A stretch of 64,000 bases of DNA from Neobacillus niacini NBRC 15566 (GCF_001591505.1 NZ_BCVA01000001.1:62001-126000); one strand, 5' to 3'; numbered from the stretch's first letter, positions 47,119-57,165 are shown. Translations and numbers: made by a program. The notes: generated from the sequence alone by a model not told the origin.

Positions 47119-48007
47119 AGTATGCTGGCCACTTAATTTCAGAGGCTTTATCAAACCTCATCTCGACATCGTTCCAGTTGACAAGATTCCACCAATTTTC
47201 CACGTAACCAGCTCTATTATTCTTATACTGAAGATAATACGCGTGTTCCCAAACATCTAAAACTAAGAGAGGTATGGTGTCCCACTGTGTCAACAACATA
47301 TGTCTTTCGGATTGTATTATTTCAAGGTGTCTCGCCCTCGGGGACCAAACAAGGATCGCCCACCCAACGCCTTCAACCTGTTTCGCTGCTTCTGAGAATT
47401 GTTTTTTAAATTTGTCAAAGCTGCCGAAATAATTTTCTATTTCTTTTTTTAGGAGTCCTTGAGGGCTTCCTCCTCCTTTTGGGATCATATTTCTCCAAAA
47501 AATTGTATGCAAATAATGCCCTGAACCATGAAAGGCTAATTCCCTTGACCAATGTTTTATAAGGGAGAAATCATTGTTGTCTCTAGCCTTCTTCAAATTT
47601 ACCTCTGCTTTGTTTAAACCCTCTACATAGGAGCGATGGTGCTTATCATGATGCAGTCTCATAATTTCTTCTGAGATATAGGGTTCTAGGGCATTATAGG
47701 CATATGGGAGTTCTGGGAGTGTATGACCGCCAGGCGGCACGCTCTTTTTTTCACCCCAGATATTCCCCACTCCTTGTTTACGAGCAAAATAACTTTCCAA
47801 GTGTTCATGAATTTCTTCAGCTTTCGATTGAAGACTTAGCATGTCATGATCAGATAATGTTCCGGTAGTATTCTCGATTAAATCAGTAAAATGTTCAAGC
47901 TGTTCCCATAACTCTAAATTATCCTTGACATCTTCTGTTTCTAGAAATTCTTTCATTTGCTCGTTCCATTCAAATAACTCTTGGACATATTGACTAAATC
48001 GATTCAT
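47117..48007 (-). CDS. sodF: Fe/Mn-type superoxide dismutase with N-terminal extension
   Basis: The C-terminal part is a full Fe/Mn superoxide dismutase with the metal ligands in LHHDKHH, GSGHYLH and DVWEHAYY. Before it is a helical N-terminal extension of about 85 residues that ordinary SODs lack. B. subtilis SodF has a similar long form. There is no signal peptide. It lies between ypuI and dacB in this genome, which is not the B. subtilis arrangement. Confidence 0.88.
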   Translation of the reverse strand: MNRFSQYVQELFEWNEQMKEFLETEDVKDNLELWEQLEHFTDLIENTTGTLSDHDMLSLQSKAEEIHEHLESYFARKQGVGNIWGEKKSVPPGGHTLPELPYAYNALEPYISEEIMRLHHDKHHRSYVEGLNKAEVNLKKARDNNDFSLIKHWSRELAFHGSGHYLHTIFWRNMIPKGGGSPQGLLKKEIENYFGSFDKFKKQFSEAAKQVEGVGWAILVWSPRARHLEIIQSERHMLLTQWDTIPLLVLDVWEHAYYLQYKNNRAGYVENWWNLVNWNDVEMRFDKASEIKWPAY

Positions 48008-48072
48008 AATATCCCTCCCTTTTATTTCAAATCTAACCCTAAAAGGTATGAAAAATATTATGGAATATGAAC

Positions 48073-48106
48073 AAAAAAACTGGCCTTATAAAAGGACAGT
48101 TTTTTA
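48073..48106 (-). terminator. ypuI terminator
   Basis: AAAACTG-CCTT and AAGG-CAGTTTT arms form an imperfect stem, with T-rich sequence after it on the minus strand. Confidence 0.75.
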
Positions 48107-48111
48107 ATCAT

Positions 48112-48600
48112 TTATTTAGATTGAATCATTTTCGTACGATAATCTGTTTCATAATATTCCAGTTCTTCTCTAACCCTTTGAAATTCACCTTCAAGACCTT
48201 TAACTAACTTTTGTATACTTTCAGGTACAGATTTATAAAATTTTATCGAATTTCGTCCTGTATAGGCAGAGCGACTATCCTCAAACCAAGCATCGTTTTT
48301 GGGAGAGAAAAATTCTTCAATACACTGATGAAAAATACGATAAAGAGTTTTCTCAGCAGTGGGCTTTTGAAAAGGTTCACTTTGCAAAATTACTGAACAA
48401 GCATCTAGACCTTCTTCACAAAAAACAAGCAATTTTCTCAAATTGGAAAGAATTAATCTATAATAACTTGAATCTCCTGATAATTCTTGTTCCATTTGAG
48501 ATAGCGTTGTTTCATTCAAATAATTTTCTAGTGTTCCGATTGTCGAAGTTAAAAATCCTCCAACATCTTTTAGCTGTGTCTTAACTAGTGAATTTCCCAT
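48112..48600 (-). CDS. ypuI: YpuI family protein (DUF3907)
   Basis: The 162-residue protein is soluble and helical, with no membrane segment. I recognise it as the YpuI family by its position between the scp genes and dacB and by the stretch YTGRNSIKFYKSVP. The function is unknown. AAGGGGT precedes the ATG. Confidence 0.78.
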   Translation of the reverse strand: MGNSLVKTQLKDVGGFLTSTIGTLENYLNETTLSQMEQELSGDSSYYRLILSNLRKLLVFCEEGLDACSVILQSEPFQKPTAEKTLYRIFHQCIEEFFSPKNDAWFEDSRSAYTGRNSIKFYKSVPESIQKLVKGLEGEFQRVREELEYYETDYRTKMIQSK

Positions 48601-48634
48601 CCAAACACCCCTTCTGCATTCTTAAAATCTCCTC

Positions 48635-49054
48635 TTATCTCGATTGCTTAATGTAGTCCAGTGGAGAACGGAGTTCAAATTTATGGTTTTGCTTAACAGC
48701 AAGTACTATTTCTGGTAATTTATCAAAATCAATATCTTGAAAATATGAAGCAAATTCCTGTTTGGAGTTAATGTATAACCGTTTTCGATTACGTAAACCC
48801 GGGTTCTTGATTAAACATACTAATGCCACAATATCCTTAAAGTTCACTTCAATATTGTCTTGTGACAAAATTGGGTTTTCCTGAAAAGGAGTGAGTTCTT
48901 GAAGAAACTCATCAAAGTATCTAACATACAATACGTGCAGTGTTCTTTCCTCAGAACCATCGATGAAAGTTACTTCACTTCTATTAAAGAAGTCTTCAGA
49001 AGTGTTTGATTTTTCCTTTTCCAATTCGTATCCGGTGCATTCTTTAATTAACAA
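48635..49054 (-). CDS. Conserved-looking protein of unknown function
   Basis: I do not recognise this 139-residue soluble protein. It starts from TTG at 49052-49054 with GGGGA about 10 nt upstream, has no signal or membrane segment and is rich in charged residues, with a C-terminal NHKFELRSPLDYIKQSR. It is inserted between scpB and ypuI, where B. subtilis has no gene, and is probably independently expressed. Confidence 0.6.
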   Translation of the reverse strand: MLIKECTGYELEKEKSNTSEDFFNRSEVTFIDGSEERTLHVLYVRYFDEFLQELTPFQENPILSQDNIEVNFKDIVALVCLIKNPGLRNRKRLYINSKQEFASYFQDIDFDKLPEIVLAVKQNHKFELRSPLDYIKQSR

Positions 49055-49151
49055 TTAAATCAATCCCCTTTAGCCGCGAATAAGTAGAATTTTCGGAAAT
49101 TCTTTGAAATCATATTTTTATTTTATCACAACTAATGAAATTGTTTTACTT

Positions 49152-49739
49152 TTAAGGGTTCATGCTTTCCTGGAACTTTTCAAAAAAGAGGTCAGCTTCT
49201 TCCTGTACAAATTCTTCTTCGACTCTATCAGGGAGTTTGGGCAATTCAGCGATGTTTTTTAATCCAAAATAATCAAGAAATTCTTTTGTGGTCCCGTATA
49301 GGTATGCTCTTCCTGTACCTTCCGCCCTTCCAACTTCCTTTATAAGTGCTTTCGTCATTAAGGTATGGAGCGGCCTTTCTGTTTTTACACCACGAATCTC
49401 CTCTATTTCTGCACGTGTGATTGGCTGTTTATAAGCGATGATAGCCAATGTTTCCAAGGCTGCCTGAGACAAAGCAGAAGTATTAGGGGAGTCAACTAGT
49501 CTTTTAAGATACGCTGCATTTTCTTTTTTTGTTGCAAGCTGATAGGTACCAGCGAGCTGGACAATCATAATGCCGCGATTCTTATCTATTTCATATATTT
49601 GTCTTAATTCTTCTATTATTTCTCCTGCCTTGAGTTCTTCTACCTCGAGGACCTCGGCCACATGCTTTAACGTAAGCCCCTCGTCACCCGCAGCGAATAA
49701 AAGACTCTCTAAAATACTGTGCCAATTAACTATTTCCAA
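49152..49739 (-). CDS. scpB: Segregation and condensation protein B
   Basis: ScpB is the winged-helix kleisin-associated subunit of the SMC condensin complex. The 195-residue protein has the family core [20 protein letters not shown] and [14 protein letters not shown] chose the TTG at 49739 because GGAG lies 9 nt before it and the N-terminus then matches B. subtilis (LEIVNW). It overlaps scpA by 14 bp. Confidence 0.92.
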   Translation of the reverse strand: MEIVNWHSILESLLFAAGDEGLTLKHVAEVLEVEELKAGEIIEELRQIYEIDKNRGIMIVQLAGTYQLATKKENAAYLKRLVDSPNTSALSQAALETLAIIAYKQPITRAEIEEIRGVKTERPLHTLMTKALIKEVGRAEGTGRAYLYGTTKEFLDYFGLKNIAELPKLPDRVEEEFVQEEADLFFEKFQESMNP

Positions 49740-50499
49740 GCCCTTCTGCTCCTTCCTTAACTGCATGAACAAAAATATCTCCAAAGTTTTCATGTTGTTC
49801 TACGTCTATTGCTTTTCTTTTGATAAGCTCCAATACTGCCAAAAATGTCACAACGATATGTTCTTTTGCAGCAACGGGAAATAAATCGAAAAAGTTTTTT
49901 CGTCCTTTTATATGCTTTAATTCATTCATAATTTCTGTCATTCTTGCCTCTATAGATATTTCTTGTCTGGCAATTTTTGTAGCCATTGGACGTTGCAGCT
50001 TTTTTCTGCGTAATAGCTTTTGAAAAGCGGCCAGCATGTCGTATAGAGTAACATTTAATTCAGTCTTATCCTGCTGTTTGTCTTTTTCAAAATCTGAAAG
50101 GTCACTCGGGGGTTTCGTATACATGAGTCCTCGTTCTTCCTCGAGCGACTTTAAATCAAGAGCAGCATCTTTATATTTCCGATACTCAATTAACCTTTCA
50201 ACTAACTCGTCCCGAGGGTCTTCTTCGTAACTAATGTCGGAATCTAAATCATCCAATTCCTCTTCATGCTTGGGTAATAACATTTTACTTTTGATGGCTA
50301 ATAAGGTTGCGGCCATTACGAGAAACTCGCTGGCTATATCCAATTTAAGTTCTGACATTGTTTTTATATAGATTAAGTATTGCTCAGTAATTTGGGCAAC
50401 AGGAATATCGTATATATCAATTTCAAGCCGATTTATTAAATGGAGCAATAAATCCAATGGACCTTCAAACGCATCAATTTTTACATTATAGTGTATCAT
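49726..50499 (-). CDS. scpA: Segregation and condensation protein A
   Basis: ScpA is the kleisin that bridges SMC heads. The 257-residue protein begins with the typical [12 protein letters not shown] and has a helical N-terminal domain, an acidic middle ([10 protein letters not shown]) and a C-terminal winged helix. It is followed by scpB with overlapping reading frames. Confidence 0.95.
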   Translation of the reverse strand: MIHYNVKIDAFEGPLDLLLHLINRLEIDIYDIPVAQITEQYLIYIKTMSELKLDIASEFLVMAATLLAIKSKMLLPKHEEELDDLDSDISYEEDPRDELVERLIEYRKYKDAALDLKSLEEERGLMYTKPPSDLSDFEKDKQQDKTELNVTLYDMLAAFQKLLRRKKLQRPMATKIARQEISIEARMTEIMNELKHIKGRKNFFDLFPVAAKEHIVVTFLAVLELIKRKAIDVEQHENFGDIFVHAVKEGAEGLGNS

Positions 50500-50696
50500 C
50501 TTTCACCAGAATCCTTGAAGTATATTTCATATTTATGACTATTACTAGTATAGAGGAATCAAATAGGTTATCCAATAGGAAAATGAATTGGCTTCGCTAT
50601 TTATTGAAAAATTGATGTTTGCCCATAACACTGGACAGGGACTGTACATATGATGAGAGTGAAAAGAATAACAAAACATATAGGAGGTTTTGACAC

Positions 50697-50786
50697 ATGT
50701 CTGATGGATGCGGTTTCGGAGGCGGTTTTGCATTAATCGTGGTACTATTTATTCTGTTAATTATCGTTGGTGCTTCTTGGTTCTAA
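50697..50786 (+). CDS. YjcZ family sporulation peptide
   Basis: The 29-residue peptide MSDGCGFGGGFALIVVLFIL continues to IIVGASWF and matches the YjcZ pattern of a glycine-rich start and one membrane helix, common in Bacillus spores. A perfect AGGAGG is 8 nt upstream. CATATGATG and an upstream CCATAAC may form a mother-cell sporulation promoter. A terminator follows. Confidence 0.85.
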   Translation: MSDGCGFGGGFALIVVLFILLIIVGASWF

Positions 50787-50807
50787 GTTAGAGATTAAAT
50801 CCAAGCG

Positions 50808-50833
50808 AGCCCGCCTTTCTTAGGCGGGTTTTT
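50808..50833 (+). terminator. Terminator of the YjcZ-like gene
   Basis: CCCGCCT (50810-50816) and AGGCGGG (50822-50828) are followed by TTTTTCCC on the plus strand. Confidence 0.88.
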
Positions 50834-50906
50834 CCCATAGGGGAATACTGAAGAAACATTGATTATGTGCTACACTGTACATATCTAATCAATTAGGGGT
50901 GATTTT

Positions 50907-51428
50907 TTGTACCCAGCGCAGTATATTGAATTTTTAGTCCATTTTAATGGAGACAGAGATTATTTTGAATGCCATGAGATACTAGAAGAGTATTGGAAAG
51001 AATCTAACGACAAAAGTAAAGATTCTACTTGGGTAGGCTTTATCCTTTTGGCGGTTTCAAGGTACCATCATCGACGAAGAAACTTTAATGGCGCTAAACG
51101 TACATTGGAAAAAGCGATAAAAATCTTTTCTGGCCATGATCGGGAGTTAAACCTTCTTGGATTGGATTGTGATCTAATTTTCCCTTTGCTTACAAAACTG
51201 TTAGCGCAAGCTGCTAATGAAGAAAGCTACCAAACCATTACATTGCCGATTTCTGATCCCCTACTTTTAGAAGCCTGCATAAAGGAATGTGAAAACAAAG
51301 GGTTTAACTGGGGACAAGAAAGTAATTTTGATGATGAATCTATTATTCATAGACATATGTTACGAGACCGTACTGACGTTATAAAAGAACGAATGAAAGC
51401 GATGATGAATAAAAAAGGCAACGAATAA
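50907..51428 (+). CDS. ypuF: DUF309 family protein YpuF
   Basis: The 173-residue protein has the DUF309 signature FECHEILEEYW near residue 18 and a matching second helix (FILLAVSRYHHRRRNFNGAKR). The start is TTG at 50907 with AGGGGTGA upstream. The function is unknown. It is just beyond scpA, as in B. subtilis, and convergent with ribT. Confidence 0.85.
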   Translation: MYPAQYIEFLVHFNGDRDYFECHEILEEYWKESNDKSKDSTWVGFILLAVSRYHHRRRNFNGAKRTLEKAIKIFSGHDRELNLLGLDCDLIFPLLTKLLAQAANEESYQTITLPISDPLLLEACIKECENKGFNWGQESNFDDESIIHRHMLRDRTDVIKERMKAMMNKKGNE

Positions 51429-51454
51429 TTTTTCGTTGCCTTTCTATTATAGGG

Positions 51455-51823
<369 letters not shown>

Positions 51824-51973
51824 TTAAATAAACCCAGATTAGGGGATAGTATATTTTTTCTAACCATCTTATATAAACAGTTTTCTCTATAATATGTAGT
51901 CAAATTCGTAAAGTGTTTCATTATTGTCAATCATACATAATAATTGTTTATCTATCAATCCCAATTAGCATTA

Positions 51974-52066
51974 TTATTTTGGTACAATAAAAACCCAATA
52001 AATAATCCCCCATAGCAGGGCAAGTCCAACAAGGAGACTAAAAACCGTCCAATTACTTTTCTTCAT
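51974..52066 (-). CDS. 30-residue single-helix membrane peptide
   Basis: This small ORF begins MKKSNWTVFSLLVGLALLWG and continues to a C-terminal VPK. It has one long hydrophobic helix and a GGAGG site 7-8 nt before the ATG. I know no family for it. It lies in the 378-bp gap between ribT and lysA, and the rest of the gap holds only the lysA terminator. Confidence 0.55.
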   Translation of the reverse strand: MKKSNWTVFSLLVGLALLWGIIYWVFIVPK

Positions 52067-52149
52067 GAGAAATCCTCCAAATGTAATTTGAAGATAGCGT
52101 ACATGTTGTCATTCTACACTATATTTAAAAAATAATCCATTTAAGAAAC

Positions 52150-52179
52150 AAAATAAATAAACTGCCGCATTGCGGCAGC
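52150..52179 (-). terminator. lysA terminator
   Basis: CTGCCGCA (52162-52169) pairs with TGCGGCAG (52171-52178), followed on the minus strand by TTTATTTATTTT. It lies just after the lysA stop. Confidence 0.85.
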
Positions 52180-52183
52180 TAAT

Positions 52184-53488
52184 TTATTTTAAGGGAAGAT
52201 CTAACCGAAGCAGATCTTGATACGTTTCTCTTTTAACGACAAGAGTTGCTTTGCCGTTCTCTACAAATACGACTGCAGGGCGTGGTATTCGATTATAATT
52301 GTTTGCCATCGCATATCCATATGCCCCTGTGCAAAATACAGCCAAAAGGTCATCTTCCTCTGTCTCTGGGAGTGGTAAATCCCAAATCAGCATATCACCT
52401 GATTCACAGCATTTACCTGCTATAGAAACCTTTGCCGTCGCTTCGGCTAAAGGTCTATTTGCCAAAACAGCTTCATACTTAGCCTGATAGAGAGCAGGTC
52501 TAATATTGTCACTCATTCCACCATCAACAGCTAAATATTTTCTAACTCCTGGAACTTCTTTCGAGGAACCTATTTGATATAGAGTCGTACCTGCGTCACC
52601 AACAAGTGAGCGTCCAGGCTCTATCCAAATCTCTGGCATTTCCATGGAGTATTGCTGTATCAATCTCTTCACTTCTTTAATAATTTCACTAACATATTGT
52701 GAAGGTAACAGTGGCTCATCTTCACTTGTATAGCGTATTCCAAAACCGCCGCCAAGATTTAAAACCTTAGCTTCAAAATTTAACGTGTTTTTCCATTGAT
52801 TCATTTTGCCAACAATTTTATCAGCTGCGAGCAAGAAACCAGTTGTTTCAAAAATTTGTGAGCCAATGTGACAATGCAGTCCTAAAACATCAAATTGCTT
52901 AACCCGAAGTGCGTTCATTAATGCCTCTTCGGCTTGTCCATTTTGCAAATCAAATCCAAACTTAGAATCTTCCTGCCCTGTTAAGATGTAATCATGTGTA
53001 TGCGCTTCAATGCCAGGTGTTACCCGAAGCAAAATGCTGATGGTTTCACTTTTTTCAAGACAGATGGTTTTCAATAGATCTAATTCATAAAAATTATCAA
53101 CCACGATACAGCCAATTTTGTGATCTAACGCCATTTCTAATTCTTCTCTACTCTTATTGTTTCCATGAAAATGAATTCTCTCAGATGGAAACCCTGCAGC
53201 GATGGCCGTATATAACTCTCCACCAGATACAACATCAAGCGATAGACCTTCTTCCTCCGCCAGTTGAAGCATGGCAATCGTCGAAAATGCTTTACTTGCA
53301 TAAGCGACCTGTGCTTTCACGTTTTGCTCTTCAAATGTCTTCTTAAATCCTCTAGCTCGTTCCCTCATTAATGATACGTCATAAACATAGAGAGGTGTTC
53401 CAAATTGCTCGGTCAACTCTACTGCATCTACTCCGCCTATTTCCAAATTTCCCTTGCCGTTTACGCCTGTTGTCCCGTAAAAATACAT
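52184..53488 (-). CDS. lysA: Diaminopimelate decarboxylase
   Basis: LysA makes L-lysine from meso-diaminopimelate with PLP. The 434-residue protein has the PLP lysine in YASKAF (Lys66), LHCHIGSQ near 205, the phosphate-binding NLGGGFGIRY and the C-terminal catalytic CESGDMLI. It lies downstream of the spoVA operon, as in B. subtilis. No lysine riboswitch is visible upstream. Confidence 0.97.
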   Translation of the reverse strand: MYFYGTTGVNGKGNLEIGGVDAVELTEQFGTPLYVYDVSLMRERARGFKKTFEEQNVKAQVAYASKAFSTIAMLQLAEEEGLSLDVVSGGELYTAIAAGFPSERIHFHGNNKSREELEMALDHKIGCIVVDNFYELDLLKTICLEKSETISILLRVTPGIEAHTHDYILTGQEDSKFGFDLQNGQAEEALMNALRVKQFDVLGLHCHIGSQIFETTGFLLAADKIVGKMNQWKNTLNFEAKVLNLGGGFGIRYTSEDEPLLPSQYVSEIIKEVKRLIQQYSMEMPEIWIEPGRSLVGDAGTTLYQIGSSKEVPGVRKYLAVDGGMSDNIRPALYQAKYEAVLANRPLAEATAKVSIAGKCCESGDMLIWDLPLPETEEDDLLAVFCTGAYGYAMANNYNRIPRPAVVFVENGKATLVVKRETYQDLLRLDLPLK

Positions 53489-53802
53489 TTCCTTCCCTCT
53501 CTCCGTAAAGACTCTTTATTAGTGTATGGTGCGTACTTTAAAAAAGTTATAATAAATAGACAGGATCCAGAAAGGATACTGCCTATTTTAGCTTCTTATC
53601 CTTTTATATGGGCTCTTTTCTTAAACTTTGTTGCATTTTGGGATAAAATTAAATAAGAAAAGAGCCTGCAAACTAAATTCTTAGTGCAAAATAGCTATTT
53701 CCACGTTAAAATCGGCTTTAAGATTTTAACAACACTCTTTAAGAAAACAAACTTTATACAATTAAAAATACTGTAGCATAACCTTTTGCATTCCGCAATA
53801 AG
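53489..53802. other. lysA-spoVAF intergenic region
   Basis: This 314-bp AT-rich gap contains a 13-bp inverted repeat (GGCTCTTTTCTTA near 53610 and TAAGAAAAGAGCC near 53656) without a T tract, and a second hairpin (GTTAAAATC/GATTTTAAC near 53704-53729). A plus-strand frame of 44 codons from a GTG at 53522 has no ribosome site and is not called. No known RNA is recognised. Confidence 0.6.
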
Positions 53803-55287
53803 TTATTGTTCACCCGGCGGTTGACGGTATCGATTCCTCGGATGTACGATACTAGGCCGAAATAACGACCCGGGAACTGCACGGCGGAAAATAATTTGTA
53901 AAAATCCCTTAGGCTCAAAAGGGAGAAATGGCCAAAAATATGGAGTATTAAGGGCACGTGTTGTGACTAAATGAATAAACAACAGAGTAGCGCCGATTAC
54001 AAAGCCCGGTGTATGGAAGATTGCCACAAGAATTACTAGAATCATTCTGGCTATTTTATTTGCAACACTTAGCTCATAGCTTGGTGTCGTAAAGGAACCA
54101 ATACCAGCAACAGCAACATATAGGATTACTTCTGGAACAAATAATCCAACATCGATAGCAATCTGGCCAATTAACACGGCAGCAATTAACCCCATTGCTG
54201 TTGAAAGAGGCGTAGGAGTATGTATTGCTGCGATTTTTAAAAACTCCAGCCCGAAATCTGCTAATAAAATCTGTAGTACAATTGGAATATTGGTATGCTC
54301 ATTTGGTCCAATAAATGAAAGCCTTTCTGGCAGCAAGGATGGTTCTAACACAAATAACATCCATAATGGAAGCAAAAATATCGATGTTAAAATACCTAGA
54401 AATCGAGACCAACGTACAAACGTACCCATAACAGGAGATTCACGGAACTCCTCTGCATGTTGCACATGATGAAAATAAGTGGTTGGTGCAATAATTACAC
54501 TTGGTGAGGTATCAACATATATAACCACATGCCCCTCTAAAAGATGTGCTGCCGCTACATCAGCACGTTCTGTATACCTGACTAATGGATAAGGATTAAA
54601 TCCTTGTTTTAAGATAAACTCTTCAACTGTTTTATCTGCCATGGGAATGCCATCAACACTAATCGCCTTTAGCTCTTTTCTAATGATATTGACTAAATCC
54701 GGGTCTGCAATGTCATTTATGTAGCCGATCGCTATATCTGTTTTTGAACGCTCACCGACCTTCAGTATTTCAAACCGCAATCGTTCATCCCGAATTCTTC
54801 TTCTTGTTAAAGCCGTATTCAATACAATATTTTCTACAAAACCATCCCGAGAACCTCTAACGACTTTTTCTGTATCTGGCTCTTGGGGGCTACGGCCAGG
54901 ATAACTTCTGACGTCAACAGCCAGTGCAGTATTTGCACCTTCGACAACAACAACGATTAGACCAGACAATACCTGGGTAACCATTTCATCAAGTGTTTTT
55001 ACCGGCTGAACAGACTGATTCACGAGCCTGTTTTCAACTATTTTAAAGAGGTCCGTTGATAACTTTTCATGGTCGTTTATTCTAACAAGTTCTTCAACTG
55101 TTTCTATAATAAATTGAGTATCACATAATCCAGTAATCCAGTAGAAGTGCACATCTTTTTTGAGAATTTTTAACTTGCGAACACCAAAGTCAAAACTAAC
55201 CCCTAAACCGACCCGCTGTTTCATATAATGTTCAATTTCTTGTAGCGATTCAGGTATCGGCCATGCGTGTTCTTTCTCTCTCGTCAC
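53803..55287 (-). CDS. spoVAF: Stage V sporulation protein AF (GerA-like)
   Basis: SpoVAF is a GerA-family A subunit homologue that forms a channel amplifying ion release in germination. The 494-residue protein has the soluble N-terminal domain and five or so C-terminal membrane helices, with [20 protein letters not shown] in the middle. The start is GTG at 55287 (9 nt after AAAGGA), and it overlaps spoVAEa by 38 bp. Confidence 0.93.
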   Translation of the reverse strand: MTREKEHAWPIPESLQEIEHYMKQRVGLGVSFDFGVRKLKILKKDVHFYWITGLCDTQFIIETVEELVRINDHEKLSTDLFKIVENRLVNQSVQPVKTLDEMVTQVLSGLIVVVVEGANTALAVDVRSYPGRSPQEPDTEKVVRGSRDGFVENIVLNTALTRRRIRDERLRFEILKVGERSKTDIAIGYINDIADPDLVNIIRKELKAISVDGIPMADKTVEEFILKQGFNPYPLVRYTERADVAAAHLLEGHVVIYVDTSPSVIIAPTTYFHHVQHAEEFRESPVMGTFVRWSRFLGILTSIFLLPLWMLFVLEPSLLPERLSFIGPNEHTNIPIVLQILLADFGLEFLKIAAIHTPTPLSTAMGLIAAVLIGQIAIDVGLFVPEVILYVAVAGIGSFTTPSYELSVANKIARMILVILVAIFHTPGFVIGATLLFIHLVTTRALNTPYFWPFLPFEPKGFLQIIFRRAVPGSLFRPSIVHPRNRYRQPPGEQ

Positions 55288-55849
55288 GAAACCCACTCCT
55301 TTCGAGTATTAATTCCACGGCTTTTTTTGTAATGGGTGCTCCGCGTTCATAGTGGTCACGCCGCGCCATTTTTCCCACATCTCCGATTCCGACGATAATG
55401 GGAACATCTAATTCATCAAGGCAGTAAACCGTATCACCATTTAATCTTCCAATCTCTAGCTCTGGGATACCGTGTTTATCTACGCCATATGGCGTTAACT
55501 CACCATCCCGGTCAATACTTACATCTATTCTTGTCCACTCTGCTTGATGGGTTTTTGAAGCAACAGCAATAATTCCTAAAACTTCAATATCCTTATGGGT
55601 GGCTACATACTTTAATGCCCGTTCGCCTGCACCTTCACCAACAAGTCCACTATCATCAAACATAACTAATACTGGATCATTAACAGCCTTTTTAATTAGT
55701 TTTACGATCTCCTCCCCTGTTAGAGCAGAAGGATTCCCATGAGACTGCGTAATACAACGCCCTCCCACTTCACGAGCAACAATTTCTACTGCCCTCTTTG
55801 CATACTCGTCACCATCAGTAATTAATATTACCCGCCTTCGAATACTCAT
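55250..55849 (-). CDS. spoVAEa: Stage V sporulation protein AEa
   Basis: SpoVAEa is the soluble member of the spoVA operon in the forespore. The 199-residue protein begins [20 protein letters not shown] and contains [13 protein letters not shown], matching the family. The start at 55849 has AAAGGA 10 nt upstream; that site lies in the repeat-like sequence joining it to spoVAB. The gene is complete, unlike the missing spoVAC, AD and AEb genes that normally precede it. Confidence 0.9.
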   Translation of the reverse strand: MSIRRRVILITDGDEYAKRAVEIVAREVGGRCITQSHGNPSALTGEEIVKLIKKAVNDPVLVMFDDSGLVGEGAGERALKYVATHKDIEVLGIIAVASKTHQAEWTRIDVSIDRDGELTPYGVDKHGIPELEIGRLNGDTVYCLDELDVPIIVGIGDVGKMARRDHYERGAPITKKAVELILERSGFRDERERTRMADT

Positions 55850-55944
55850 TCCTTGGATGTCCTTTCTTAATCGAAATGCGAAAGGCGCCTGCTTATCGGC
55901 TTTTGACCTCGAGCCGATGGCGCCTAGAGCTAGACAGGCTGACG
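55850..55944 (-). repeat. Structured repeat-like element joining spoVAB and spoVAEa
   Basis: The segment contains a near-perfect stem: GGCGCC (55884-55889) and ATCGGCT (55895-55901) pair with AGCCGAT (55912-55918) and GGCGCC (55919-55924). On the minus strand it reads GTCTAGCTCTAGGCGCC, then GCTCGAGGTC, then GGCGCCTTTCGC and AAAGGACATCC, a set of motifs I recall from dispersed intergenic repeats of Bacillaceae. GC content is higher than its surroundings. Confidence 0.7.
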
Positions 55945-56367
55945 TTAATGATGAACAAAATAGACCCATTGAAAAATTGACCCTGCAATTTTCCCTAAAA
56001 CGATTGCCATGATTAGAATAATAATTTTCCCATCAATCCCCAGCCTCTTTGCTAGGACAGGGAATACATTTAATGCCTCTGTTAACCCTGCGGCTAACAT
56101 CCCAACAAAAACTCCTCCAGTTAATCCAAGAGGCACCATAAAATATGGACTTATCCCTAAGACAGGATCTCTTAGACTCCCAGCTATCCCTGTTAATGCC
56201 CCCAAAACAACTGCCCATTCGTAATGCCGAATCATTTTCATTGTCTTTGTTAATTGCGTAAGTCTCGGGATAATACCAAGAACTGTTAAAAAAGCAACAA
56301 ATCCAGAACCAACTGCTAATCCTCCTGCAAGACCGATAAACATGACAGCAAGTACTTTAATCGTCAT
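55945..56367 (-). CDS. spoVAB: Stage V sporulation protein AB
   Basis: The 140-residue membrane protein with about four hydrophobic segments has the family sequence [20 protein letters not shown] at its start and a normal C-terminus, so it is complete. It overlaps spoVAA by 11 bp. It is followed by a repeat-like sequence rather than by spoVAC. Confidence 0.92.
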   Translation of the reverse strand: MTIKVLAVMFIGLAGGLAVGSGFVAFLTVLGIIPRLTQLTKTMKMIRHYEWAVVLGALTGIAGSLRDPVLGISPYFMVPLGLTGGVFVGMLAAGLTEALNVFPVLAKRLGIDGKIIILIMAIVLGKIAGSIFQWVYFVHH

Positions 56368-56977
56368 TGGTTCGCTTCATACTTTCCTTATTTTCATGAA
56401 TGATGACATAGTTATCTAGGTCCATTTGATAGTTAAACATCTCTACTTCCAGGGGACTTGGTTCTTCGTTGATTCTTTTTTGAAACACATGATTAAAAAA
56501 TAAAATCATCCCTAGGCCTAACCCAACTGAATAGGGGATTTGAAATATCCATGGCTTGGAATCTTCCACACCAGTAATGATTTTGTATAGCTTTTCTTGA
56601 ACACTCCGCATACTGACATCGTCATGAAAGTTCATAATTGCCATCGCAGAACCAAAAAATAATAAAAACCAAATAAGGATGAAGAAAGGTAACGACATTT
56701 GCTTTTTCTTTAATATGACTTCTACAATCGTTTGAGCTGGTCCAATGGTTTGGACATCGGCATTCTCAATTAATGTGGAAATCAATTTAATAACTTTCAT
56801 AACATCGATAATGACAATATTTCTGTCATGAATAGATATTTGATGGACTTTTAATTTTTTTAACATAGTGATTATGGTTTCTGGTGCAATGATCTGTGCT
56901 ATGTCGTCTAAATAGATAATTTCCTCCGGTTTAGCCAGAACACGATTCCGCATGCGGATGTAGATTGTTTTTTCCAA
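56357..56977 (-). CDS. spoVAA: Stage V sporulation protein AA
   Basis: This is the first gene of the forespore spoVA operon, which mediates uptake and release of dipicolinic acid. The 206-residue protein has an N-terminal soluble domain and two membrane helices, with FHDDVSMRSVQ and EEPSPLEVEMFNYQ conserved. The start is TTG at 56977 with GGGGAG 8 nt upstream, which gives the B. subtilis length. A sigma-G type promoter lies upstream. Confidence 0.93.
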   Translation of the reverse strand: MEKTIYIRMRNRVLAKPEEIIYLDDIAQIIAPETIITMLKKLKVHQISIHDRNIVIIDVMKVIKLISTLIENADVQTIGPAQTIVEVILKKKQMSLPFFILIWFLLFFGSAMAIMNFHDDVSMRSVQEKLYKIITGVEDSKPWIFQIPYSVGLGLGMILFFNHVFQKRINEEPSPLEVEMFNYQMDLDNYVIIHENKESMKRTNDD

Positions 56978-57014
56978 AACATTCACTCCCCACACATTAA
57001 TTTACTTGTATAAC

Positions 57015-57044
57015 TAGTATGAGCAAAAAATCTTTCTTTACTAA
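57015..57044 (-). promoter_or_regulatory. Sigma-G promoter of spoVA
   Basis: CATACTA (57015-57021) is a perfect sigma-G -10; TTAGTA (57039-57044) is an imperfect -35 with a 17-bp spacer. Confidence 0.65.
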
Positions 57045-57165
57045 AAAAAGAACAGAAATACCCAAATCGCCGGCTGATTGTTACATTTGAGGAGTACTAT
57101 CCTAGGCCAATTGTTACCGTAATTTGACAAACCATGTTTATCGGCCCATTTTTAGCTGTACACAG

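Noticed and set aside
53522-53656. 44-codon plus-strand ORF in the lysA-spoVAF gap
   Set aside because: Starts with GTG without a ribosome site and runs through an inverted repeat; no family recognised.
53489-53802. Lysine riboswitch upstream of lysA
   Set aside because: None of the conserved L-box core sequence is visible on the minus strand in the gap upstream of lysA.
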